In this document: positions 8,213 to 15,983 of the stretch, piece by piece
Numbering within the stretch: position 1 is the first letter of the stretch
Layout of the letters: the number at the start of each line of letters is the position of its first letter
Assembly: GCA_018396865.1 (NCBI GenBank)
Contig: JAGTRB010000005.1
Coordinates: 64,001-104,297, forward strand
Source: Candidatus Bathyarchaeota archaeon
Lineage (GTDB): Archaea; Thermoproteota; Bathyarchaeia; TCS64
DNA length: 40,297 bases
Direction: 5' to 3'
The notes under the pieces: generated by a model
What the model was told of the DNA's origin: nothing
The model's input: only the letters and a program-made list of their open reading frames with translations
Databases searched by the model: none
Position numbers and translations under genes: made by a program

Positions 8213-9625
8213 ATGCCCGCCAAGGAGTTAAGCCCCATAGATGTATACAAGCTCCTCCCAGGTACAAACTGTAGAGAGTGTGGAGAGACCAACTGTATGG
8301 CCTTCGCTGCGAGGCTGGTGAACAGGGAGGTTCCCCTTGAGAAGTGTCCTCCCCTTATGGATCCTAGGAATAAGCCATTATATGACAAGTTGTGGGATCT
8401 CCTAAGACCACCGATAAGGGCTGTGGAGGTGGGGGTAGGGGAGGGGAAGGTGACCCTGGGAGGGGAATACGTCGTCTACCGCCACGAGCTCACCTACTTC
8501 CACCCAACCACCATAGCCATAGATCTGAACGACGAGATGACCGAGGAGGAGATGGAGGCCAGGATAAAGGCTGTGAAGGAGTTCGAGTACGAGTACATAG
8601 GTATGAAGCTGAAGCTGGACATGCTAGCCATAAGATCAACATCCAACGATCCAAGTAGATTCGAGGCGGCTGTAAGGAAGACCTGGGAGGCGTCCAAGAT
8701 GCCCCTGATCCTGTGCTCCCTAGACCCGACGGTTATGGAGCAGGGACTGGCAGCGGTCCCGGACAAGAGGCCCCTCATCTACGCGGCGACCAAGGACAAC
8801 TGGAGGGAGATGGCCGAATTGGCCATCATGTACGGCTGCCCCCTCGTGGCCTCGTCCCCATTCGACCTCAAGGGATTGAAATCCCTAACGAAGACCCTTC
8901 TAGAGTATGGGGTAAAGGATATAGTCCTAGACCCTGGAACCCTCGGATCCGAGGGTCTCGGAGAGACCCTGAACAACTTCACGGCTCTTAGGATTGCAGC
9001 GATCGACAGGGGTGACGACCTACTCGGCTTCCCCCTCCTGGGAACCCCGATAACGGTCTGGAGTGAGGAGGCTGAGGATCCCATCATAAACGAGTGGAAT
9101 GAGGCCATGCTCGCATCAGCCCTGATAGTCCGTTTCGCCGACGCCCTGATAATGCACAGCATCAGCGGTTGGGTTCTCCTCCCCTTGGTAATCCTAAGGC
9201 AGAACATTTACACAGACCCCAGGAAGCCTGTCTCGGTTGAGCCCGGGATCAGAAGTTTCGGCTCGCCCAATGAGCTATCACCCGTCCTCCTGACATCGAA
9301 CTTCGCCCTGACATATTACACGGTTGCCTCAGACATAGAGTCAGCTAAGGTAGACTGCCACTTGGTAGTGGTGGACACGGAGGGCCTATCCGTCGAGAGC
9401 GCTATCGCCGGAAGAAAAATGACGGCGGAGACAGTTGCAGAAGCACTGAAGAACTTCAGGGTGGGGGACCTAGTAAAGCATAGGAAGCTCATCCTTCCCG
9501 GAAGGGCGGCCAGGATAAGCGGGGAGGTGGAGGAACTCTCTGGATGGAGGGCGCTGGTTGGTCCCCTAGACTCCTCAGGTATCCCAAAGTTCCTTAGTGA
9601 GAACTGGAAGCCGGAGATGGATTAA
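8213..9625 (+). CDS. cdhE: CODH/ACS complex gamma subunit (corrinoid Fe-S protein, large subunit)
   Basis: CdhE binds the corrinoid and a low-potential 4Fe-4S cluster that reactivates Co(II). The cluster motif is at the N-terminus: C20, C23, C28 and C45, in the CxxCxxxxCx16C pattern typical of this family. A TIM-barrel domain follows, and the C-terminal part after about residue 330 is the B12-binding domain. The 470-residue length is normal. The ATG at 8213 is 12 bases after cdhD. No methyltransferase gene (mtr or acsE type) lies next to it, so transfer from methyl-tetrahydromethanopterin must depend on CdhDE or on genes elsewhere. Confidence 0.96.
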   Translation: MPAKELSPIDVYKLLPGTNCRECGETNCMAFAARLVNREVPLEKCPPLMDPRNKPLYDKLWDLLRPPIRAVEVGVGEGKVTLGGEYVVYRHELTYFHPTTIAIDLNDEMTEEEMEARIKAVKEFEYEYIGMKLKLDMLAIRSTSNDPSRFEAAVRKTWEASKMPLILCSLDPTVMEQGLAAVPDKRPLIYAATKDNWREMAELAIMYGCPLVASSPFDLKGLKSLTKTLLEYGVKDIVLDPGTLGSEGLGETLNNFTALRIAAIDRGDDLLGFPLLGTPITVWSEEAEDPIINEWNEAMLASALIVRFADALIMHSISGWVLLPLVILRQNIYTDPRKPVSVEPGIRSFGSPNELSPVLLTSNFALTYYTVASDIESAKVDCHLVVVDTEGLSVESAIAGRKMTAETVAEALKNFRVGDLVKHRKLILPGRAARISGEVEELSGWRALVGPLDSSGIPKFLSENWKPEMD

Positions 9626-9700
9626 AAAACATCCACCCACTTTCATCAAAAATTCGATTTAAGGAAGGTTAGATTTTCTACATCTAAGAGGCCAGCTGGA

Positions 9701-9707
9701 AAGGTGA
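9701..9707 (+). promoter_or_regulatory. ribosome binding site that decides the cooC start (CTG at 9714)
   Basis: AAGGTGA is a strong match to the archaeal Shine-Dalgarno consensus. It contains the in-frame TGA (9705-9707) that closes the cooC frame upstream. Six bases later comes CTG at 9714, the only plausible initiation codon before the P-loop. A TTTAA box near 9658 could give this gene its own promoter. Confidence 0.6.
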
Positions 9708-9713
9708 AAGCCT

Positions 9714-10511
9714 CTGAAGCTCTCAGTCGCCGGTAAGGGTGGAGTTGGGAAGACCTTCATAGCTGCAACTCTCTCGAGGCTCTTCGCCAGGGATGGGTAT
9801 AATGTCCTGGCTGTTGATGCAGACTCGAACATCAACCTCGCCTCAAGCCTAGGGATACCGCGGGAGGTGGCGGAGAGGATGGTGCCCCTATCTGAGAACT
9901 CCAGATTGATAGAGGAGAGGACAGGGATCTCACCAGGGTCTTCTTATGGGGCGATCTTCAGGATGACCCCGACGGTTAACGACATAGTCGACAAGTTCGG
10001 AGTTGCTGGCCCAGACGGGGTAAAACTTCTGGTCATGGGAACGGTGAAGGCCGCCGATAAGGGGTGCATGTGCCCAGCCCATGCCCTATTGAGGGTCCTG
10101 ATGCAGCACCTCCTAATCCAGAGGAGGGATATTGTTATAATGGATATGGAGGCTGGGCTCGAGCATCTGGGAAGGGGGACGGCTCGGAGGATGGACTCAA
10201 TGCTCGTCGTAGTCGAGCCGGGGATGAAGTCGATCGAGACTCTTCGAAGGATAAAGAGGCTTGCCTCCGAGTTGGAGATAAGGGAGGTTTTGGCAGTGGG
10301 GAACAAGATCGGGGGCGAAGATGAGAGGAGGTTTATCGAGGATAGGATGAGGGAGTTAAATATACCAGTAGCCGCCTACATCCCATACGACCAGAAGATA
10401 GTTGATGCAGATATTAAGGGCAAATCGCCGTTGGATATCGATGAAAGATCCCCAGCCATATTATCAATCCTAAAACTTAAGGAATTTCTAAAGGAGCGCT
10501 ACAAACTATGA
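9714..10511 (+). CDS. cooC: CooC-type nickel-insertion ATPase for CODH maturation, apparent CTG start
   Basis: CooC proteins are MinD-family P-loop ATPases that load nickel into CODH. With the CTG at 9714 as start, the protein has 265 residues and begins MKLSVAGKGGVGKT, with the deviant Walker A lysine at K8 and the P-loop at residues 7-14. The Cys-x-Cys pair C118 and C120 (GCMCPAH) matches the metal-binding pair of characterised CooC. The following block, DIVIMDMEAGLEHLGRGTAR, is also typical. The first ATG, at 9867, would delete the P-loop, and an in-frame stop at 9705 leaves no ATG, GTG or TTG. The gene follows cdhE at 88 bases, consistent with a CODH maturation role. Confidence 0.9.
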   Translation: MKLSVAGKGGVGKTFIAATLSRLFARDGYNVLAVDADSNINLASSLGIPREVAERMVPLSENSRLIEERTGISPGSSYGAIFRMTPTVNDIVDKFGVAGPDGVKLLVMGTVKAADKGCMCPAHALLRVLMQHLLIQRRDIVIMDMEAGLEHLGRGTARRMDSMLVVVEPGMKSIETLRRIKRLASELEIREVLAVGNKIGGEDERRFIEDRMRELNIPVAAYIPYDQKIVDADIKGKSPLDIDERSPAILSILKLKEFLKERYKL

Positions 10512-10635
10512 ATGTAAAGAGGTAGATGTTCAGGGAAATTATTTTAGATAAAAATTATAATAATGTATTTTCTACTTGCCTTGGGCTCATTAAATCTTAG
10601 CCTTTGATAGCCAATTCGATGAAAAGTTTTATTTA

Positions 10636-10645
10636 CTTATAAATA
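10636..10645 (+). promoter_or_regulatory. probable TATA box of the DUF6754 membrane operon
   Basis: CTTATAAATA stands in a 159-base AT-rich gap after cooC and 25-35 bases before the ATG at 10671. It is a good archaeal box A and suggests that the membrane genes are transcribed separately from the cdh genes. The resulting leader would be very short, about 5-10 bases. Confidence 0.5.
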
Positions 10646-10670
10646 TAAATTAGCTTGGGGTAAGGAAAAA

Positions 10671-11459
10671 ATGGCTGCCCTACAGTCTGGCAGGGTCTCT
10701 GGACTCCTAACCCTCATCTACCTGATAGGTATGGTGATATACTTCGCCCTTAGGTCTAGAAAGGGGAGGGTTCCCGGACTTAGGAGGATACCGGGACTTG
10801 ATGCTATCGACGAGGCTATAGGCAGGGCTGCCGAGATGGGGAGGCCCGTCTTCATCTCCCACGGAATTGGCAACATGACGGATGCCACCTATGGACCCCA
10901 GACGATAGCTGGCTTGGGGGTATTAAGCTATGTAGCTGAGAAGTGCGCAGAACTCGGAACAAGGCTCTATGTCCCAGTAAGACAGCTCACGATCTGGCCT
11001 ATCGCGGTGGAGTTGTGCGAGACTGGCTATAAGAAAGCTGGGCGACCAGAGGACTTCAATCCAACCGATCAGGTGAGGTTCCTCTCCTCAGACCAGTTCG
11101 GGTTCTCCTCCAACTATATGGGCTGGATGTGGAGGGAGAGGGCTGCTGCCAATATCATGATAGGGGCCTACTGGGCCGAGTCCCTTCAGCTCGCGGAGAC
11201 TGGTGCTAGGATAGGAACTGTGCAGGTCGGAGGGACCGCAAACACCCATCAGATCCCCTTCTTTGTCGCCGCCTGCGACTATGCCCTTATAGGGGAGGAG
11301 ATATTCTGCGCCGGTGCCTATCTATCCAAGGATGCAGAGATGATAGGTAGCCTCGCGGGTCAGGATATGGGGAAGCTTCTCAGCATTGTACTGATCGTTC
11401 TGGGGGTCCTACTAGTTACCGCCGGATCGGATATTCTAACCAAGATACTGAGCTGGTGA
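10671..11459 (+). CDS. DUF6754-like membrane protein with central alpha/beta domain
   Basis: This 262-residue protein has one hydrophobic helix at about 11-28 and another at about 237-257, with a soluble domain between them. The domain contains RPVFISHGIGNMTDATYGPQ, VRFLSSDQFGF, GGTANTHQIPFFVAACDYAL and GSLAGQDMGKLL, a pattern I recall from the uncharacterised DUF6754 family of prokaryotic membrane proteins. The basic stretch RSRKGRVPGLRR directly after the first helix suggests a cytoplasmic domain by the positive-inside rule. It is the first of four tightly spaced genes. Function is unknown; there is no catalytic signature I can name. Confidence 0.85.
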   Translation: MAALQSGRVSGLLTLIYLIGMVIYFALRSRKGRVPGLRRIPGLDAIDEAIGRAAEMGRPVFISHGIGNMTDATYGPQTIAGLGVLSYVAEKCAELGTRLYVPVRQLTIWPIAVELCETGYKKAGRPEDFNPTDQVRFLSSDQFGFSSNYMGWMWRERAAANIMIGAYWAESLQLAETGARIGTVQVGGTANTHQIPFFVAACDYALIGEEIFCAGAYLSKDAEMIGSLAGQDMGKLLSIVLIVLGVLLVTAGSDILTKILSW

Positions 11460-11464
11460 TCGTC

Positions 11465-12112
11465 ATGGCCTGGTACAGAAGGGTCGAGATCCCGATAATT
11501 TTAACGATCATCTTCTGCATCTTTCAGGTGGTTCCATACTTCTTCGTGGTCCCAGCTTGGGAGTCGGCCGCAAAGGACTTCGTCGACTGGGACGCGGTGA
11601 TGGAGACCTTCGCCCTATTCATAGGATTCACCACCCTCCTCATGCTCCATGGGCGGATAGTAGCCCAGAGGAGGAGGGGGTGGTACTGGAGCGCCTGGGT
11701 CCTCATAACAATGATAGGGTACACCATAGTGGGGATACCCATTCCATCAATCGGCCTAGGGAAGGGAACTCCCCTGTTCGAGGCGATCAGGCTCTATGTG
11801 CTTACACCCCTGAGCGGGGCGATGTATGCCTCCCTCGGATTCTGGATTGCCTCGGCCGCCTATAGGGCCTTCAGGGCTAGAACCATTGAGGCCGGGGTGC
11901 TCCTCCTATCAGGCACCCTAGTTATGCTGGCTAACGCGCCCATAGGCACTGCGATCTGGCCCACCTTCACACCCATCAGAAAATGGATATTCGACGTCCC
12001 AAACATGGCCACCATGAGGGCTATAACAATAGGAGCAGCCCTTGGAGCTATCGCTCTAGGGGCAAGAACCCTGATGGGGAGGGAGAGAGGGTACTTGAGA
12101 GGTGGTGAGTAG
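11465..12112 (+). CDS. six-TM integral membrane protein of the DUF6754 module
   Basis: This unrecognised protein of 215 residues has six predicted membrane helices, with loops such as HGRIVAQRRRGWYW and RAFRARTIE that suggest cytoplasmic basic turns. I prefer the ATG at 11465, five bases after the preceding stop, with GGTGAT just upstream; a GTG at 11456 overlapping that stop would add three residues. It has no cysteine or histidine pattern that would suggest haem or Fe-S binding. The TM core contains conserved-looking Pro/Gly kinks (IVGIPIPSIGLGKGTP). It ends immediately before the third gene, so co-translation and a complex with its neighbours are likely. Confidence 0.8.
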   Translation: MAWYRRVEIPIILTIIFCIFQVVPYFFVVPAWESAAKDFVDWDAVMETFALFIGFTTLLMLHGRIVAQRRRGWYWSAWVLITMIGYTIVGIPIPSIGLGKGTPLFEAIRLYVLTPLSGAMYASLGFWIASAAYRAFRARTIEAGVLLLSGTLVMLANAPIGTAIWPTFTPIRKWIFDVPNMATMRAITIGAALGAIALGARTLMGRERGYLRGGE

Positions 12113-12979
12113 ATGACCGAGATGGAAGAGAGGAGGGGGAAGGGCTTCTGGGAGAGGCTCCAAGAGGTAGACTCAAGGATAATCTATCTCCTCCTTTGGA
12201 TAGTCATCCTATGGCCCCTCATAACGCCCTTAGGCCTACCGATATCCATATCCACGGGAACAAGGGAATACTTCCAGGTAATAGAAGACCTCAAGCCTGG
12301 GAGTAGGGTGATCCTAAGCTATGATCTGAGCTTCGCAGGTCTTCCTGAGCTTGGGCCGATGACCATTGCAACGCTTCACCACCTCCTAAAGAAGGATATT
12401 AAAGTCTACATCTGCGCCTTCTGGGATTCGGGTGCAGACATAGCAGCAGACAACATCAGGGCCTTAGAACCTGAGAAGAATTATGGAAAGGTTTACGGCA
12501 AGGACTACATCCACATGGGTTATAACCCGATGAGGGAGGTGGGGATGGCCCAGTTCGCCTCAGATGTCTATAAGGCCTTCCCCGTAGACTACATCTACAA
12601 GAGGCCTCTAGAGACCTATGAGATGATGAAGGGGGTCCAATCGGCGAAGGACTTCGACCTACTCATAAGCGTTCAGAGCGGGACACCTGGAAACCCGGAG
12701 TGGGTGAGGCAGTGGATAACCCCATACGGCATAAAGTATATAATTGGAATCCTCGGCGTCTCGGTCCCAGAGGTGGCTCCATACTACAACGCTGGCCAGG
12801 TTAAGGCCTTCCTCGCTGGGCTTAGGAGCGCCGCGGAGTACGAACTGCTCGCTGGGAGGAGGGGCGCAGCCCTAGCCCAGCAGGACCCCCTCTCCACGAC
12901 GCACATACTGGTCATCCTCTTCGTCGTCATCGGGAATATAGGCTACTTCTTCACTAGGGCTAGGCCAAGGAGGAGTTAG
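12113..12979 (+). CDS. membrane-anchored protein with probable extracytoplasmic domain, DUF6754 module
   Basis: This 288-residue protein has a charged N-terminus, one helix near residues 26-44, a soluble domain of about 215 residues and a C-terminal helix near 265-282 followed by a basic tail (RARPRRS). Basic residues at both ends place the termini inside and the domain outside the membrane. The domain alternates strands and helices (GSRVILSYDLSFAGLPELGP, KKDIKVYICAFWDSGADIAA, DFDLLISVQSGTPGNPEW) and looks like a Rossmann-type fold. No enzymatic motif was recognised. It has the reverse topology of the first gene product, which suggests paired domains on opposite faces of the membrane. It starts right after the preceding stop. 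Confidence 0.8.
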   Translation: MTEMEERRGKGFWERLQEVDSRIIYLLLWIVILWPLITPLGLPISISTGTREYFQVIEDLKPGSRVILSYDLSFAGLPELGPMTIATLHHLLKKDIKVYICAFWDSGADIAADNIRALEPEKNYGKVYGKDYIHMGYNPMREVGMAQFASDVYKAFPVDYIYKRPLETYEMMKGVQSAKDFDLLISVQSGTPGNPEWVRQWITPYGIKYIIGILGVSVPEVAPYYNAGQVKAFLAGLRSAAEYELLAGRRGAALAQQDPLSTTHILVILFVVIGNIGYFFTRARPRRS

Positions 12980-12989
12980 GTGATAAGGG

Positions 12990-13712
12990 ATGTTGACCGA
13001 TTGGCTGGCTGGTGTGATCACGACATTAGGCCCCTGGTTCACCGCTTTCTTCCTCCTCTGCATATTCAGCTTCACATATAAGGAGAACCCTTGGTTCAGG
13101 TTCGCTGAGGCCACATACCTCGGTGTCGCAACCGCATACACGATAGGGTTCAACCTCGACTGGCTTCTCAGCCAGTGGAAAAGCGTCTGGTCTCTAACCT
13201 CAACCAAGATCATGCTTTTCTCATTAGCCCTACTTGTTGGAATGCTATGGTATTTTAGGTTCTCAAAGAAGTACTTCTGGCTTTACAGGATCCCGTTATC
13301 CATAGCTGTGGGCACATACATAGGGTTATCCTTGAGGACCATGGTCTTCGCCCAGTTCCTCCACCAGATTAGGGCCACGTTCATACCCCTCGTGGCGAAG
13401 ACCCCCATGGACACCCTCAATAACATCCTCATCGTGATAATGGTCTTAACAGTCCTCCTATACTTCTACTTTACCCTAGAGCATAGAGGACCATTAAGGT
13501 ACACTTCTAGAATAGCCCGCTACACCATGATGGCTGGATTCGGCGCTGCCTACGGCGACACCGTAATGACTAGGATGGCCCTCCTTATAGGACAAGCCCG
13601 CAACCTCCTCAGCCATCCCCCATCCTTCGCCTCTATAGCCATAGTCATCCTCGCAACCCTCCTAGTGAGTGACTATCTCAGGATGAGGAGAGAACCCAGA
13701 GGAGCTAAATAG
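12990..13712 (+). CDS. seven-TM integral membrane protein of the DUF6754 module
   Basis: This unrecognised 240-residue protein has about seven membrane helices. TM1 (WFTAFFLLCIFSF) and TM2 (YLGVATAYTIGFNLDWLL) are followed by helices near residues 73-92, 98-125, 143-164, 178-203 and 214-232. The FAEATYLGVATAY and RTMVFAQFLHQIRATF segments contain small and polar residues inside helices, as in channels or transporters, but no transporter signature is evident. The ATG is 10 bases after the preceding stop and an AGGTGAT site lies upstream. A T-rich run at 13728-13739 after the stop could terminate the operon. Confidence 0.78.
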   Translation: MLTDWLAGVITTLGPWFTAFFLLCIFSFTYKENPWFRFAEATYLGVATAYTIGFNLDWLLSQWKSVWSLTSTKIMLFSLALLVGMLWYFRFSKKYFWLYRIPLSIAVGTYIGLSLRTMVFAQFLHQIRATFIPLVAKTPMDTLNNILIVIMVLTVLLYFYFTLEHRGPLRYTSRIARYTMMAGFGAAYGDTVMTRMALLIGQARNLLSHPPSFASIAIVILATLLVSDYLRMRREPRGAK

Positions 13713-13727
13713 AGGATCCATTAATTC

Positions 13728-13739
13728 CTCCTTTTTATC
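13728..13739 (+). terminator. T-rich run, possible archaeal terminator
   Basis: The short pyrimidine run CCTCCTTTTTAT follows the seven-TM gene by about 15 bases. Archaeal transcription often stops at such T tracts. The next gene begins only a few bases later, so this could also be part of that gene's promoter. Confidence 0.3.
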
Positions 13740-13747
13740 CTCATTTT

Positions 13748-14137
13748 ATGAGGTATGATGATTTGGGTTCTAGAGAGATCGATTTCACCGATCTGGTCAT
13801 TGGCTCATTCATAGCAGCATTATTCGTCTGGGCTTGGTTGCAGTTATCTAATAATTTGAGGTTCTATGAGGTCCCTGATCATCTCCAGTTCATCTTATCC
13901 CTCATGCAGTACGGCTTCTTCTTTTTAGGAGGGGTCACCTCTTCTATAATCATCTCTTTTAAGACTGGATGTCGTGAGGTTAAAGAATTTTTGAAGATAG
14001 GCCTGGGGGGATGGATTATATCCACAACCCTCTTCATACCTTGGTCGGAAAATCCTACAATAGGAGCTGTTATAATGACTCTGATAATGTTTCTAACAGG
14101 AAGCTATCTAGGGGTTAAAACATTATCTAAAAACTGA
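13748..14137 (+). CDS. small four-TM membrane protein
   Basis: This is an unrecognised protein of 129 residues with four hydrophobic helices, at about 15-35, 46-68, 82-97 and 103-123. The only charged patches are the N-terminus and the FKTGCREVKEFLK loop, which is probably cytoplasmic. It starts 35 bases after the DUF6754-type module, but its codon use is more AT-rich and a T-rich run separates it, so it may not belong to that module. No ribosome site is obvious and the message could be nearly leaderless. It is probably real because of the coherent TM pattern. Confidence 0.6.
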   Translation: MRYDDLGSREIDFTDLVIGSFIAALFVWAWLQLSNNLRFYEVPDHLQFILSLMQYGFFFLGGVTSSIIISFKTGCREVKEFLKIGLGGWIISTTLFIPWSENPTIGAVIMTLIMFLTGSYLGVKTLSKN

Positions 14138-14265
14138 AACTCTTGATTAATAAAAAACTAACAGATTATTCAAGATCCATCCAAACATAACCATTTTCAT
14201 ATTTAGATCATTTAGGACTCATCAGTGCGCGTTAAATCCTAGAGGCTATCTTATAATTCATTGCC

Positions 14266-15108
14266 TTGAAATTTAAGGCTATAAAGGTGAGGACGGCTTA
14301 CTGGAGGCCTGGAACAGACTACATCATGGAGATTGTTAGGGTGGTTAGGGGCCTGGCTCAAGAGGGGGATATAGTCACGGTCTCTGAGAAGGCGATCTCA
14401 ACGGCCTCAGGCCTCCTCTTAGACGAGTCGAAGGTAAAACCAGGATGGCTCGCAAGGTTCCTATCTGTTTTCTGGATGAGGAGGATCTGGGGAGGACCCC
14501 TAGGAAGGCTCACGAAGCTCAGGGAGAAGACCATAACGAGGCTGAGAGGGTATCCAATCAGGGAGGGGGCGGCTCATAAGCACCTAGCGATTCGATACGT
14601 AGGCCTCTTACAGGCCCTCAGGCACTACTCCGAGGGGGGGATCGATGCTAGCAACCTCCCCTACAGCCTTGTGAGCCTCCCCCTCAAGAGGCCATCTAGA
14701 GAGGCCGAGAAGATAAGGAACGCTCTTGTTTCCTCAACGGGCTTGAGCCTCTCCGTGATGATAGTGGATGGAGATACGACCTACTCCTGGAGAAACCTCC
14801 ACCTAGCCCCGAGGAGAGTGGAGATACCAGGCCTCATCCATGTGGGAGGCTTCCTCACCTTCTTAATAGGGAGGACGCTAGGGTTCAAGGCCAGAGCCAC
14901 ACCCCTCGCCATCTCCGGTGAAGACCTGAACCCCGACCTAGCATTGGAACTAGCCGAGGCGGCTCACAGGATCAGAGGACATGGGGCTGGGAGAACCGTT
15001 TGGGATATGTCCAAGAGGTTCGGCGTCGGCCCATCCCAAGTGACATGGGAGATGATGGATAGGGCCAACCATTCACCAATAGTCATCCTAAGAAAAACTT
15101 GTAAATAA
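14266..15108 (+). CDS. CofE-like coenzyme F420-0:L-glutamate ligase family protein
   Basis: The family adds glutamate to F420-0 with GTP. This 280-residue protein starts with TTG (MKFKAIKVRTAYWRPGTDY) and shares the family's early GDIVTVSEKAIST segment. It also has SEGGIDASNLPYSLVSLPLK, matching the Gly-Ile-Asp-x-Ser-Asn core of CofE, and SVMIVDGDTTYSW in place of the usual Asp-Thr-(F/W)-Gly-Arg stretch. The C-terminal AHRIRGHGAGRTVWDM is also family-like. It differs from canonical CofE by a basic insertion near residues 60-100, so it may be a paralogue with another amide-forming role. The F420-using mer upstream is consistent with F420 metabolism in the host. Confidence 0.75.
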   Translation: MKFKAIKVRTAYWRPGTDYIMEIVRVVRGLAQEGDIVTVSEKAISTASGLLLDESKVKPGWLARFLSVFWMRRIWGGPLGRLTKLREKTITRLRGYPIREGAAHKHLAIRYVGLLQALRHYSEGGIDASNLPYSLVSLPLKRPSREAEKIRNALVSSTGLSLSVMIVDGDTTYSWRNLHLAPRRVEIPGLIHVGGFLTFLIGRTLGFKARATPLAISGEDLNPDLALELAEAAHRIRGHGAGRTVWDMSKRFGVGPSQVTWEMMDRANHSPIVILRKTCK

Positions 15109-15521
15109 AGAAATTAAAACATCCAATTTCGAACATGAATATTTTCTTATTAGTAATAACTTTTAAGCATATATAAAGAAAACTAACTGATGTTGTAAAA
15201 AATAAAGAATGTAAGCGTGAGAATTAAAAAGTTAAGGGATTTAAATAATGATGGTTTTATTCGTTGTCATCGGGTTTATTCTCTTTCTTCACTCTGGTGC
15301 GAACCCACTGGAACCTGGAGATATCTCCCACAAAATACCCTTTTTTTCTGTTTTAATTTATTTTTATGATTAAATAAAAACATACCTATGAGAACTTTAT
15401 GTGTAAAATGTAGATTCGATGAAATTTGCCCAAAATTTTATTCCATTTGGATTCGTTATCAATCTAATCTCCCATAATTTAAATGGGACGACGAATTCAA
15501 ATTGAATAAAAATGTGGATGC
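15109..15521 (+). other. AT-rich intergenic stretch, no convincing gene
   Basis: About 410 bases of low GC follow the CofE-like gene. They hold a perfect 12-base palindrome GGAGATATCTCC (15317-15328), an inverted repeat TTTATTT / AAATAAA (15357-15363 and 15372-15378), and on the minus strand a possible 24-residue ORF (15257-15331, GTG start with a weak GGG ribosome site). None of these can be called a gene. The stretch marks the left side of the decayed accessory region. Confidence 0.6.
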
Positions 15522-15938
15522 TTAGGATTTATTGTGTTTATGAAATTTTGTTATGAGATGTTTTTTGATGGCGATTATTGTTGTGAATGTGGCTTGCAGC
15601 AGCAGGATCAGGGGGACGAGTAGCTGGGCTTCATCTGTGTTCAGGATGATGCAACCTACAGGTGGAGGTGGGAAGAACAAGTCTGCCAATTTGGTAGGGT
15701 CATTCCCACTCGCACCTGCAGGCCAGATATATTCACAAACATAGGTATCCTGTATCTGGCTGGCGAAGCCGAGGGTTCTCCCTGGGGTTGTCCCTAAGCC
15801 GCTCCACGGATTGAAGGCGAGGGGGAATCTTATTCGGTGGGGTGTCGGGCTGTTTGGGCTTGAAGAGAAGCCTCTGGCGCAACTTAATCTTGTGCCTTTC
15901 TGATAGTGGAAATTAGGATCATCCCACTTGAGGCGCAA
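15522..15938 (-). CDS. hypothetical protein with C-terminal hydrophobic helix
   Basis: This 138-codon frame is open from a TTG at 15938 and stands out as a GC-richer island in AT-rich DNA, with codons resembling those of the neighbours. The protein is Pro/Ser-rich in the first 60 residues, has a central part with CEYIWPAGASGND, and ends with a hydrophobic helix (LLVPLILLLQATFTTIIA) followed by a basic tail. That layout suggests a tail-anchored membrane protein. I recognise no family. The TATA-like TTTAAA lies only about ten bases before the TTG, which does not fit a normal start, so it could be a remnant. Confidence 0.4.
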   Translation of the reverse strand: MRLKWDDPNFHYQKGTRLSCARGFSSSPNSPTPHRIRFPLAFNPWSGLGTTPGRTLGFASQIQDTYVCEYIWPAGASGNDPTKLADLFFPPPPVGCIILNTDEAQLLVPLILLLQATFTTIIAIKKHLITKFHKHNKS

Positions 15939-15983
15939 TAAAGTTTAAATCCCACTAAAAAAGGAAAATAACCTGGGTGGGAA

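Noticed and set aside
8779-9207. Minus-strand frame of 142 codons under cdhE
   Set aside because: The sense strand encodes the conserved CdhE, and the antisense sequence shows no family features or ribosome site.
10671-13712. Interpretation of the membrane module as a CODH-linked electron-transfer complex
   Set aside because: The proteins lack cysteine clusters, haem-binding histidine pairs and flavin or ferredoxin motifs. Adjacency alone does not support it.
15257-15331. Minus-strand 24-codon frame (MGDISRFQWVRTRVKK...)
   Set aside because: The sequence looks protein-like and a GGG lies upstream, but it is too short to support without homologues or expression.
15553-15744. Forward 63-residue frame with a signal-peptide-like start and a VACSS lipobox-like sequence
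   Set aside because: It overlaps the longer and more coherent minus-strand frame, has no ribosome site, and the rest of the sequence looks random.
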